Positions 1-6,983 are shown, numbered from the stretch's first letter. The stretch is 18,353 nt of DNA from DUZB01 sp964407525 (GCA_964407525.1 CAYOWC010000074.1:1-18353); one strand, 5' to 3'. The notes: a model not told the origin generated them from the letters alone. Numbers and translations: made by a program.

Positions 1-150
1 AGAAAACATACCCCATTTCCGGGAAAAGTGTAAACTTATGGATGAAGGATGCCCAGTAATCTTATGTTTCTACACAAACGCTTCAATCGTGCAACTTAGA
101 AGGCTTAATATCCATAATTTTTCTATAAAATCAACTTATAATTCTGAACC

Positions 151-156
151 AGGAGG
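151..156 (+). promoter_or_regulatory. Ribosome binding site deciding the usp start
   Basis: AGGAGG, seven bases before the ATG at 164. It decides against the upstream in-frame ATG at 38. Confidence 0.85.
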
Positions 157-163
157 AAAACCG

Positions 164-649
164 ATGATACCCGACATTAAAAAAATTCTCTACACGACCG
201 ATTTATCAGAGAATGCGCGCCACGCTTTTGGCTATGCAGTCAGTCTCGCGAGCCGTTATGGGGCGGGAATTACGTTTTTAAATGTGCTTGAAGATATGTC
301 CCCTTACCGGGACAGCCTGATGATCAATGTCTTAGGCCAGGAAAAATGGGATGAACTCATTAAACATAATCGAGAAGAAATCCTTGAAAAGGCAACGGAA
401 CGTATCAGTTCCTTCTGCGATGAGGTGAGCGCCAAGATTCCCGCCTGCCCGTTTATTACCGATGACATTGTCGTGAAAGTAGGAGAACCGGTTGAAGAAA
501 TCCTGGAAGTGGTGGAAAGCAGTGGGTGTGATCTTCTGGTGATGGGCGCCCATGGACGCGGGACCCTGGCCGACAAGCTGATGGGAAGTACTACCAGAAG
601 GGTACTGAGGCGTTGTAAGAAACCTGTTTTGATTGTGCGGCTGCCTTAA
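164..649 (+). CDS. Universal stress protein, UspA family (161 aa)
   Basis: A single-domain, cytoplasmic UspA-family protein of 161 residues, the usual length for the family. It starts with the typical first strand and an Asp at residue 13 (ILYTTDLS). Near the C-terminus it carries the ATP-binding signature G-2X-G-9X-G-S/T: GAHG at 128-131, then G141-S142. This suggests the nucleotide-binding class of Usp proteins. Such proteins are linked to survival under stress or starvation, but the partner or trigger cannot be read here. The ATG at 164 was chosen because AGGAGG lies at 151-156, seven bases upstream. The frame stays open back to an ATG at 38, but that start has no ribosome binding site and would add 42 residues absent from the family. 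The gene stands alone; its right neighbour is transcribed towards it. Family assignment is secure, physiological role is not. Confidence 0.9.
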   Translation: MIPDIKKILYTTDLSENARHAFGYAVSLASRYGAGITFLNVLEDMSPYRDSLMINVLGQEKWDELIKHNREEILEKATERISSFCDEVSAKIPACPFITDDIVVKVGEPVEEILEVVESSGCDLLVMGAHGRGTLADKLMGSTTRRVLRRCKKPVLIVRLP

Positions 650-674
650 AGCGGTAGACGCGTAGAGCGTCTCC

Positions 675-808
675 CTCGTTCGTTCCGCTGCAGGAGCGCC
701 TGCCCGCCAATGCCGTGTCCCCAGTTATGTCCCGCAACGCTGGGGACGCGAACATGGGAAGGAGTCCCTTGTCAATGTATCGGGCTATGGCAGGCGGGTG
801 GGAACGAG
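675..808. repeat. Nested inverted-repeat element
   Basis: Three pairs of complementary arms sit inside each other: CTCGTTC (675-681) with GAACGAG (802-808); CGCCTGCC (697-704) with GGCAGGCG (789-796); GTCCCCAG (717-724) with CTGGGGAC (740-747). A smaller hairpin, GGGA (756-759) with TCCC (765-768), lies between the inner and middle arms. The whole could fold as a branched structure on either strand. It could be a small repetitive element of the REP or MITE kind, or a structured 3' end. Only the pairing is seen; the nature is inferred. Confidence 0.6.
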
Positions 809-826
809 AAAAACTTCTTAAAGAAA

Positions 827-852
827 GTCTCGCGCAGAGACGCAAAGACGCA
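827..852. repeat. Hairpin with directly repeated AGACGCA
   Basis: GTCTC (827-831) pairs with GAGAC (837-841). AGACGCA occurs twice, at 838-844 and 846-852. Sequences of this 'GACGCAAAGACGCAGAG' type are, from memory, scattered in intergenic regions of many environmental bacteria; this was not checked by search. Confidence 0.5.
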
Positions 853-868
853 GAGAACGACAGGTTTC

Positions 869-884
869 CCCGCTTTAAAGCGGG
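869..884. repeat. 16-bp perfect palindrome
   Basis: CCCGCTTTAAAGCGGG is fully self-complementary. It is not followed by a T-run on either strand, so it is a weak terminator candidate for the leftward acyl-CoA synthetase gene or the rightward usp gene. It could equally be a protein-binding site or part of the repeat cluster. Confidence 0.6.
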
Positions 885-951
885 AGCAAATCAAAAAAGA
901 AACTTTTGGGTATTGTGGTAGGCTATTGAGGGAATCCAGGTATTCTGTGAC

Positions 952-972
952 TGCCTACTGCTTACTACCTAC
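952..972. repeat. Three tandem degenerate 7-mers
   Basis: TGCCTAC, TGCTTAC and TACCTAC follow each other without gaps. The first copy is also part of an inverted pair: GTAGGC at 918-923 matches GCCTAC at 953-958. It is a short microsatellite-like tract with no visible function. Confidence 0.65.
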
Positions 973-989
973 TGACCTTTTCACACGAG

Positions 990-1008
990 TCCGCTATTGA
1001 GTAGCGGA
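990..1008 (-). other. Stem-loop covering the stop codon of the acyl-CoA synthetase gene
   Basis: TCCGCTA (990-996) pairs with TAGCGGA (1002-1008) across a five-base loop. The leftward TAG stop is at 994-996, inside the stem. No T-run follows in the leftward direction, so it may protect the 3' end of the message rather than terminate it. Confidence 0.5.
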
Positions 1009-2634
1009 TTGCCGCTCTATCTCCAGTGCCTTCAGTTCCCTTCTGATGATTTTGCCCGTGTTGGTCAGGGGCAGTTCATTGACGAATTCGATCTCTCTCG
1101 GATACTCATGGGCTGCCAGCCTGACTTTGACAAACTTTTTGATGTCCTCTTCCATTTCCGGGCCGGGTGTGACTCCTGCTTTTGGAATGATAAAGGCCTT
1201 GACCAATTCTGTACGGATTTTGTCCGGCTTTCCCACCACGGCTACCATGCCCACTGCCGGGTGCTTCATGAGGCAGTCTTCAATTTCCGCCGGGCCTATG
1301 CGGTAACCGGAGCTGGTAATCAGGTCGTCTTTTCTTCCAACAAACCAGAAATATCCATCGTCATCCTTTTTTGCAAGATCTCCCGTTAGCCACCATTCCC
1401 CGATATATTTTCCCCTTGTAGCCTCCGGATTTTTCCAGTACTCCAGACACATGACTGGGTCCGGCGTCTTAATGGCGACCTCTCCTACCTCCCCGAAAGG
1501 AACTGGCGTACCCGATTTATCCACCACTTCCACCACGTGACCGGGGATGGCCTTTCCCATGGAACCTGGTCTGATTTCCATGACCTCTGAACAGCTCCCC
1601 ACGACCAGATTCACCTCTGTCTGCCCATAGAATTCGTTGATGGTAAGTCCTAAGACCTCTCTGCCCCAATCGAGGAGTTCTTCTCCAAGGGATTCCCCGC
1701 CACTGCCTATGGAGCGCATGGAATAGTCGTGACGGCTTCTCGGGTCCTTTACCTGCCTCATCATCTTCAACGCGGTGGGCGGCATGAAGGCATTCCTTAT
1801 GCCGTATTTTGCCAGGAGGTGAAACACCTCTTCCGGGTCAAATTTCCTGGCCCGGTGGGCCACAATCGGTACGCCGTAATGCCAGCTTGGGAGAAGAGCA
1901 TCCATGAACCCTCCCATCCATGCCCAGTCAGCCGGGGTCCAGAAAAGGTCATCTTCTTTTGGAAAGAAATTATGAGGGAACTGGATGCCGGGGAGATGCC
2001 CAAGGAGTACTCGATGGGCATGAAGCGCTCCCTTAGGAGGCCCTGTTGTCCCGGACGTATAGCTGATGAAAGCGGGGTCATCGGCGCGTGTTATGACAGG
2101 CTCGAAAGCGGTGGAACCTTTTTCAACCAGGTCGTCAAACCGGAATATTCCGTCTCTCTTTTTTCCCCTTGCCAGGACAACCACCTGAAGGTGGGGCAAC
2201 CTGTCCTTGATTTCCAGGATTTTGTGGAGATTGGCCTCGTCAGTGATAATTCCTTTCGCCTCGCTGTTGGCCAGTCTGTATTCCAGGGCTTCCGTTCCAA
2301 AAAGCGTGAACATCGGTATGGCAATGGCGCCCATTTTATACAGGGCGATATGTGCGATGCCCGCTTCCGGGGACTGGGGAAGCATGATTCCAAATCGGTC
2401 TCCCCGTTCCAGCCCCTGCGCTTTGAGCCCGTTGGCCAGCCGGTTTGACAATCTTTTCAGATCCCAGAATGTGTAGCGTTCCGTTTGGCCCTTTTCGTCT
2501 TCGAAAATCAGGGCCAGGCGGTATCTCTGATGGGCCCATTTGTCGCATATGTCGACCCCGATATTGTAAAATTCAGGAATTTTCCACTCGAAGGAATTGT
2601 ACACCTCGTCATAGGTTTTACCAGGTTTCAGCAT
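994..2634 (-). CDS. AMP-forming acyl-CoA synthetase (medium-chain / aryl type)
   Basis: A 546-residue cytoplasmic member of the ANL superfamily. It should adenylate a carboxylic acid with ATP and pass the acyl group to coenzyme A. The core motifs are intact: the phosphate loop YTSGTTGPPKG (192-202), YGQTE (336-340), the ribose-binding TGD (417-419), the hinge GRKDDLI (433-439) followed by GYRIGPAEIE, and the adenylation lysine K528 in NTGKIIRRELK. Overall it resembles the medium-chain acyl-CoA synthetase / benzoate-CoA ligase branch more than acetyl-CoA synthetase, which is longer. It is the last gene of the leftward block, 18 bases after dctM, with AGGAGA at 2642-2647 as ribosome binding site. 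The context suggests that it activates the acid imported by the neighbouring TRAP transporter. The substrate is unknown: short- or medium-chain fatty, branched or aromatic acids all fit. Confidence 0.9.
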   Translation of the reverse strand: MLKPGKTYDEVYNSFEWKIPEFYNIGVDICDKWAHQRYRLALIFEDEKGQTERYTFWDLKRLSNRLANGLKAQGLERGDRFGIMLPQSPEAGIAHIALYKMGAIAIPMFTLFGTEALEYRLANSEAKGIITDEANLHKILEIKDRLPHLQVVVLARGKKRDGIFRFDDLVEKGSTAFEPVITRADDPAFISYTSGTTGPPKGALHAHRVLLGHLPGIQFPHNFFPKEDDLFWTPADWAWMGGFMDALLPSWHYGVPIVAHRARKFDPEEVFHLLAKYGIRNAFMPPTALKMMRQVKDPRSRHDYSMRSIGSGGESLGEELLDWGREVLGLTINEFYGQTEVNLVVGSCSEVMEIRPGSMGKAIPGHVVEVVDKSGTPVPFGEVGEVAIKTPDPVMCLEYWKNPEATRGKYIGEWWLTGDLAKKDDDGYFWFVGRKDDLITSSGYRIGPAEIEDCLMKHPAVGMVAVVGKPDKIRTELVKAFIIPKAGVTPGPEMEEDIKKFVKVRLAAHEYPREIEFVNELPLTNTGKIIRRELKALEIERQSATQ

Positions 2635-2652
2635 GGGGAAATCTCCTTTTTA

Positions 2653-3975
2653 TCACTTGATCAGCAGCGAAGGAAGCCAGGTAATGCTCTCCGGCCAGAC
2701 GACGCAGACGATCAAGCCCAGTTCCATGAGTCTCCAGAATGGGAACGCGCCCCAGTATACATCGGAGGTAGAGATTTCCGGAGGCGCCACGCCTTTGAGA
2801 TAAAAAAGAGCATAGCCAAAAGGTGGCGTGAGAAATGAGTCCTGAAGCATGACCGCCATGATGACGATAAACCAGATCTTATCAAATCCCAGATCAGCCG
2901 CGATAGGAAGAAAGAGGGGAAAACAGATCAGAATGATGCCGATCCAGTCAATGAACATCCCCAAGAAAAAGAGAATGATCATCATGATAATGAACATCCC
3001 CCATTTTCCAAGACCGGACTCCAGGATTAATTCCTGGACCACGTCGCCTCCTCCCGATCCCATGAAGATACTGGAGAAACAGCTTGCAGCCACAAGAATA
3101 ATGATGACCATGGAGGATGTCCTGGTCGTGTTGACCACCGCGGATACGAGGCCTGACCAGGTAAATTTTCCGTAAGCTATCGTCATGAGGAATGCCAGAA
3201 CGGCTCCGATGCCTGCTGCTTCCGTAGGGGTAGCCACGCCCATGAATATGGATCCAAGGACGCCTATAATCAGGATCATGGGGGGGACCATAGACTTGAT
3301 AACCATCACGGCTATTTCTGATTTTGTGACCGCTGCCAGCTCTTCCTTAGTAATGGGCGGTCCGTCCTGGGGTTTGAAATAGCACCGGATAAGGATGTAG
3401 AGAATATAAAGAGTCGACAGGATAAGCCCGGGAACGACCGCGCCCGCAAAGAGTTTCCCCACCGAAACGCTGCCCTGGTCTGCCATGACGACCAGCATGA
3501 TACTGGGAGGAATCAGGATTCCCAGAGTTCCGCCAGCGCAGATGCTCCCACAGGCCAGTCTCTTATTGTATCCATATTTCAGGAGTACGGGCATGGCGAG
3601 GAGTCCCATGGTTACAACGGATGCTCCGATAATTCCTGTACAGGCCCCGAAGAGGGTGGAGACCACTACGACCGCAACGGCAATTCCTCCCCGTATGGGA
3701 CCGAAAAGGTATCTCATAGTGGCGAAAAGACTTTCAGCAACACCTGACTGGTCCAGTAACTGCGCCATGAACACAAAAAGAGGGATGGCTACAAGGATGT
3801 AGTTGTCCATGACGCCGAAGGTCTGGTTCACAAACATGAAAAAACAGTTTGGACCCCACCCAAGGTACCCGAAGATGACAGCCAGTCCACCGAGAACGAA
3901 AGCCAGGGGATGCCCTAAAAAAAGGCCGATCAGAAGCCCCACGAACATTCCTATCACAATAAATTCCGCACTCAT
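2653..3975 (-). CDS. dctM: TRAP transporter large membrane subunit DctM
   Basis: A 440-residue, very hydrophobic protein with about a dozen predicted membrane segments, the normal size of the large TRAP subunit. It should form the ion-coupled (usually sodium) transport channel in the inner membrane. Characteristic stretches include the N-terminal GLFLGHPLAFVLGG, the Gly-rich GACTGIIGASVVTMG region, the IPPS turn after GTLGI, and PTEAAGIGAVLAF in the second half. All are typical of the DctM/DedA-like fold. The start is supported by GGAGG at 3981-3985. Its ATG overlaps the stop of dctQ in an ATGA arrangement (3972-3975), so the two membrane subunits are translationally coupled. It works with DctQ and the periplasmic DctP encoded just upstream. 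Confidence 0.93.
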   Translation of the reverse strand: MSAEFIVIGMFVGLLIGLFLGHPLAFVLGGLAVIFGYLGWGPNCFFMFVNQTFGVMDNYILVAIPLFVFMAQLLDQSGVAESLFATMRYLFGPIRGGIAVAVVVVSTLFGACTGIIGASVVTMGLLAMPVLLKYGYNKRLACGSICAGGTLGILIPPSIMLVVMADQGSVSVGKLFAGAVVPGLILSTLYILYILIRCYFKPQDGPPITKEELAAVTKSEIAVMVIKSMVPPMILIIGVLGSIFMGVATPTEAAGIGAVLAFLMTIAYGKFTWSGLVSAVVNTTRTSSMVIIILVAASCFSSIFMGSGGGDVVQELILESGLGKWGMFIIMMIILFFLGMFIDWIGIILICFPLFLPIAADLGFDKIWFIVIMAVMLQDSFLTPPFGYALFYLKGVAPPEISTSDVYWGAFPFWRLMELGLIVCVVWPESITWLPSLLIK

Positions 3976-4481
3976 ATTTCCCTCCCCTTTACGGCCTGAA
4001 AAAAAGCTTTGATCAAATTGGATAATCCCTGGATTAGCAGAAATGCAAAAGTGATCGGGATGACCGCCTTGATATAGGGAACGATGGGGAGTTCGGCAGA
4101 CCCGCTCGTTTCATTCATGGCCCAGGACATTTCCGTGTAGATAGATCCCTGATAAAGGAGGATGATACAGAAGGGAAAGAAAAATACAAGGTATGTGAAG
4201 CAATCCAGTATGCCGCGCACCCTGGGAGAGAATTTTTGAAAAATAATATCTATGCTCACATGGCCCTTGTAAAGGAGCGTATAGGCGGCTGTCAGCATGA
4301 AGAGAGGGCCGTAAAGATATGCTGTGATTTCCGGTGCCCATATGTGGGGTGTATCGAAGAATTTGGTGGAAATGACCTCGAAAAAAACCACTGCGGTGAG
4401 GGGAATGATGAGCCACACAAATATCCTTCCAGTCCATTCGCTTATATTGTCAAGGCCTTTCAGGAGAGTTTTAATCTGCAT
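3972..4481 (-). CDS. dctQ: TRAP transporter small membrane subunit DctQ
   Basis: A 169-residue protein with four predicted membrane segments, about residues 16-38, 50-72, 87-110 and 130-152, as in the small TRAP subunit. It pairs with DctM in the inner membrane. The ATG at 4481 is preferred because AAAGG lies at 4488-4492, six bases upstream, and the resulting N-terminus (MQIKTLLKGLDNISEW) looks like the family. The frame extends upstream to a TTG at 4526, but that start has no ribosome binding site. A 133-base gap with a long palindrome separates it from dctP. The ATGA overlap with dctM at the other end indicates coupled translation. Confidence 0.9.
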   Translation of the reverse strand: MQIKTLLKGLDNISEWTGRIFVWLIIPLTAVVFFEVISTKFFDTPHIWAPEITAYLYGPLFMLTAAYTLLYKGHVSIDIIFQKFSPRVRGILDCFTYLVFFFPFCIILLYQGSIYTEMSWAMNETSGSAELPIVPYIKAVIPITFAFLLIQGLSNLIKAFFQAVKGREI

Positions 4482-4574
4482 AGGTTGCCTTTCATATGAG
4501 GTGTTGATTACTGCAATAAAATCCAAGCCTTAATTAGAAGTCTACCCATTTTTCAAAGAAAGGAGCAGGCAAGA

Positions 4575-4608
4575 AAGAGGCCTTTGGCGTATACGCCAAA
4601 GGCCTCTT
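4575..4608 (-). terminator. Perfect 34-bp palindrome between dctP and dctQ (intercistronic hairpin)
   Basis: Every base from 4575 to 4608 pairs with its mirror partner around the centre at 4591/4592 (GCGTATACGC core, flanked by AGAGGCCTTTG and its complement). In the direction of transcription it begins six bases after the dctP stop and is followed by a modest T-rich run (TTTCTT). It probably acts as a partial terminator or as a 3' stabiliser of dctP message. That would allow more binding protein than membrane subunits, as described for other TRAP operons. The pairing is seen; the role is inferred. Confidence 0.75.
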
Positions 4609-4614
4609 ATTCTG

Positions 4615-5730
4615 TTAATAGCCCATTTTCTTGAGTGCGGCCAAGACGTCATCCACATACACGGGCGTTCGGCCGAAACCGAAATCACCGGACATGGTTC
4701 TCCATTCTTTGTACTGTTTCAGGTATTCCATCTGCGATTTAAGGACCTCGGCATAGGCCTTGGACTCTTTCGCTTTCATAATGCAGTACTGGCCTGCCAG
4801 AAGCTCGAGTTTATCCAGTTCTTCCTTGGGAAGAGGGAAAACTTCTGTTCCGGCTTTTTTAAACTTTTCAATAGCTTTGGCCGAATCGGCTTCGTAAAAG
4901 GCAAGTGAATCCAGCGAAGCAGCCATGCAGGCATACCTCAGTATGGCCTTATTTTCTTTAGAAAGGGTGTCTAAGGCTTTCAGGTTTACCATGGTACCCA
5001 CCTGGGAAGAAGGCTGGAACCAGCAGGGAACGCTCCAGTATTTGGTGATTTCAGCAAAGCCCATGTTCCAGTCAACGCCGGGGGCGCTAAACTCGGCGCC
5101 ATCGAGTTTTCCGGTCTGTACGGCGAGGTAGATTTCGCCGCCGGGCATCTTAATGGGGGAGGCGCCGATCTGCTGCAGTATCCAGATGGTTGCCCTTGAA
5201 GGGGTTCTCAGTTTTAAACCCTTGTAGTCAGCGAGAGATTTAATGGGGCCGCTCTTTTCCGTGGTTCGGAACCCTGATTCCATGGGCGTTGCGCCCAAAG
5301 AATAGTAGGTCATGCCATATTTGCCCCAGAGCTTCTGCATCAGCTCGAGACCTCCGAATTTATACATCCAGGTAATGTAGTCCATATTGGTAAAACCGAA
5401 AGGAAAGGATCCAATAAAATCAAAGGCCGGGTCTTTGCTGGCCCAGTAGCTTGGCCAGTCCCCCGCCATTTCCACAGCCCCTTTGCTGCATGCATCAAAA
5501 ACTTCAAAGGCCTTCATGAGAGCGCCGGCAGGGAACCATTTGATGACGAAATTTCCGCCTGTCATTTCTTTGACATATTCGATCATCTTTTTTTCGCCGT
5601 ACCAGAGATTAATCGATTCCGGCCATGTGGTCACCATTTTCCATCTGATTTTTTTGGCAAAGGCATTGGATCCAATGGTAAGAATGAGCGTCAACGCGCC
5701 CAGAATGATCAATAATTTAAACTTTTTCAT
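4615..5730 (-). CDS. dctP: TRAP transporter periplasmic solute-binding protein DctP
   Basis: A 371-residue extracytoplasmic binding protein of the TRAP family. It has a classical signal peptide: MKK, a hydrophobic core and a cleavage site after A25 (SNAFA then KKIRW). The mature part shows the usual features: Tyr/Trp-rich N-terminal strand, GLKLR with the conserved carboxylate-binding arginine R175, and the family stretch around AVQTGKLDGAEFSAPGVDW (203-221). The E213-F214 pair lines up with the metal- and ligand-binding Glu-Trp of TakP-like binding proteins. It therefore most resembles the branch that binds 2-oxo acids, lactate or aromatic acids (TakP, FcbT1), not the C4-dicarboxylate DctP branch. 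Ribosome binding site GGAGG is at 5736-5740. It delivers the ligand to DctQM encoded next. The ligand is not identified. Confidence 0.9.
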   Translation of the reverse strand: MKKFKLLIILGALTLILTIGSNAFAKKIRWKMVTTWPESINLWYGEKKMIEYVKEMTGGNFVIKWFPAGALMKAFEVFDACSKGAVEMAGDWPSYWASKDPAFDFIGSFPFGFTNMDYITWMYKFGGLELMQKLWGKYGMTYYSLGATPMESGFRTTEKSGPIKSLADYKGLKLRTPSRATIWILQQIGASPIKMPGGEIYLAVQTGKLDGAEFSAPGVDWNMGFAEITKYWSVPCWFQPSSQVGTMVNLKALDTLSKENKAILRYACMAASLDSLAFYEADSAKAIEKFKKAGTEVFPLPKEELDKLELLAGQYCIMKAKESKAYAEVLKSQMEYLKQYKEWRTMSGDFGFGRTPVYVDDVLAALKKMGY

Positions 5731-6052
5731 CGCTTCCTCCCTTTCAGATTGAAATTTGACGGTTCTTTTGGACAGATTATTTGAACGTGCCGGCCTGGAT
5801 CATCACCTCCTTCCAAAATGCAGTGCAGTGTGGATTGCAGGGTATGTGGGTTTTGTTGATGGTTGTTGCCTTAATAAGCGGAAAAAGACGGTACGTATTG
5901 TATTGCAGATAACAAAAGACCATGATAATCCTTATATAGAATGATCAGGTTTGGGTGTGTTTTATTTAACAGGGGCTATGGAAGCAAGACTGTATGCCTG
6001 AACAGCCTTTTCCGGAAAGCGTTTTTGTTCGGTACTCCAAGCGGGAATAATT
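5731..6052 (-). other. Gene-free leader between the dehydrogenase gene and dctP
   Basis: These 322 bases hold no convincing gene. In the leftward direction they would form the dctP leader. No clear sigma-70 or sigma-54 promoter was found: one GG...GC pair near 5990 has the wrong spacing for sigma-54. There is no convincing terminator after the dehydrogenase gene. The notable content is a segment at 5783-5813 resembling the 16S rRNA 3' end. The length suggests a separate promoter for the transporter genes, but this is inferred. Confidence 0.5.
5783..5813 (+). other. Segment resembling the 3' terminus of 16S rRNA
   Basis: Read on the + strand this resembles the conserved end of 16S rRNA: GAACGTGC, then GGC, then TGGATCA, then CCTCCTT, all in the right order. 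It has an extra C in two places and a duplicated TCA. On the opposite, transcribed strand the same bases give AAGGAGGTGAT, an extended Shine-Dalgarno sequence. An ATG (5801-5803) opens an 8-codon frame ending at 5777, but it lies too close to the Shine-Dalgarno for efficient starting. It may be a remnant of an rRNA gene, a ribosome-binding leader element, or chance. Confidence 0.35.
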
Positions 6053-6907
6053 TCACTGCTTTTTTTCGGCGTAGGTCAGCACCATACCACCATCGAAGAG
6101 GAGGTCCCCTCCCACAAGATACCTTGCAAAACGTGAAAACCCGAACAGGAAGAGGTTGGCTACTTCAATGGGCGACATCATTTCCTTGATTCTTGAGTCT
6201 CCCATCATCACATCTTTTACAACGTCTTCCGGGGTAATCCCTCTCTGTTTTGCTTGGGCCGGAATCTGGTTTAAAGCAAGGGCCGTTTTTACAAAACCTG
6301 TGCTGACAGTGAAAGATCGGACTTCTCCATCCCCTTCAGCGGAGATAGACTGGCTCAGCGCCCTTAGTCCAAACTTCATGATGTTATAGGCCGTTTTGTT
6401 CAGGGTGCAGATATGGCCGTGGACGGATGCCATATTTCCTATGGCCCCGGTGCCGTCCTGGCTTTTTCTCATGTGCGGGATGGTCAATTTAGAGAGGTAA
6501 AAAGGGGCCCTCAGCATGATTTTCTGCATGAAATCATACTTTTCCATGGGGAAATTTTCGATGGCATCTATGTGCTGCATCCCGGCGATATTGACGAGAT
6601 ATTTTATGGTTCCGACTTGAGCGGCTTCCTGTACCGCCTGGGACATGTCTTCGTCATTGGCCAGGTCGGTTTTGATGAAAACCATGCGACCTCCGAGATT
6701 CCGCACCATTTCCACTGTTTTTTGACCTTCCGTTTCGTTGATATCCAGGCCGACAGCGGTGAGACCGTTTGCTGCAGCTGCAATGGCAGTGGCTCTTCCT
6801 ATGCCCATTGCGGCACCGGTGACAATGCAGATATTGTCTGGATTGAAGTTTTTGTCTTCGAGAATCAGGATTTCATTACGCGTGATCTTTGGTTCTGAAA
6901 TATCCAT
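6053..6907 (-). CDS. Short-chain dehydrogenase/reductase (3-hydroxybutyrate dehydrogenase-like)
   Basis: A 284-residue cytoplasmic SDR-family oxidoreductase. The dinucleotide-binding motif TGAAMGIG is at 30-37. The acidic D55 at the end of the second strand points to NAD(H) rather than NADP(H). NIAG is at 106-109 and the catalytic set S161, Y174 and K178 (YNIMK) is complete. The MASVHG context and the C-terminal half (GITPEDVV, MSPIEVANLFLF, GGDLLFDGG) resemble D-3-hydroxybutyrate dehydrogenases. However, the usual PG after the sixth strand is replaced by STG (202-204), so the substrate may differ. About 25 residues precede the Rossmann fold, slightly more than typical. Start supported by GGAG at 6914-6917. 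It heads the leftward block and probably acts on the imported compound or a metabolite of it, an inference from position only. Confidence 0.85.
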   Translation of the reverse strand: MDISEPKITRNEILILEDKNFNPDNICIVTGAAMGIGRATAIAAAANGLTAVGLDINETEGQKTVEMVRNLGGRMVFIKTDLANDEDMSQAVQEAAQVGTIKYLVNIAGMQHIDAIENFPMEKYDFMQKIMLRAPFYLSKLTIPHMRKSQDGTGAIGNMASVHGHICTLNKTAYNIMKFGLRALSQSISAEGDGEVRSFTVSTGFVKTALALNQIPAQAKQRGITPEDVVKDVMMGDSRIKEMMSPIEVANLFLFGFSRFARYLVGGDLLFDGGMVLTYAEKKQ

Positions 6908-6954
6908 TCAGTTCTCCGACCATGAAGCAGGGGGAAATATTTGCGGAATAACCA

Positions 6955-6983
6955 ATTTTATAATCATTTTCTAACAGCTTCAA
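6955..6983 (-). promoter_or_regulatory. Candidate sigma-70 promoter for the dehydrogenase gene
   Basis: On the leftward strand TTGAAG (6978-6983) is followed after exactly 17 bases by TAAAAT (6955-6960), about 45 bases before the start codon at 6907. A second -35-like TTGACA at 6992-6997 has only a poor -10 partner. Pattern match only. Confidence 0.45.

Larger units (their letters stand above)
650..993. other. Gene-free, repeat-rich intergenic region
   Basis: No convincing gene lies in these 344 bases between two convergent genes. Short open frames have no ribosome binding site and no recognisable protein. The stretch contains a nested inverted repeat (675-808), a hairpin plus a directly repeated 7-mer (827-852), a 16-bp palindrome (869-884) and three tandem degenerate 7-mers (952-972). 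It may contain the transcription ends of both flanking genes, but none of the stems is followed by a clear T-run, so no terminator is called. Confidence 0.7.

Noticed and set aside
38..163. N-terminal extension of the universal stress protein from the ATG at 38
   Set aside because: No ribosome binding site, residues unlike the family, and a strong AGGAGG precedes the ATG at 164.
952..972. CRISPR-like array from the tandem 7-mers
   Set aside because: Units are 7 bases with no spacers and there are no cas genes nearby.
1729..2448. Long rightward open frame opposite the acyl-CoA synthetase gene
   Set aside because: It lies wholly antisense to a gene with all catalytic motifs; its translation shows no domain.
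5777..5803. Eight-codon leader peptide before dctP
   Set aside because: The start codon lies only about two bases from the Shine-Dalgarno, too close for normal initiation; kept only as a remark on the 16S-like segment.
5984..6000. Possible sigma-54 promoter for dctP
   Set aside because: The GG and GC elements are 11 bases apart instead of 10, and the flanking bases match poorly.
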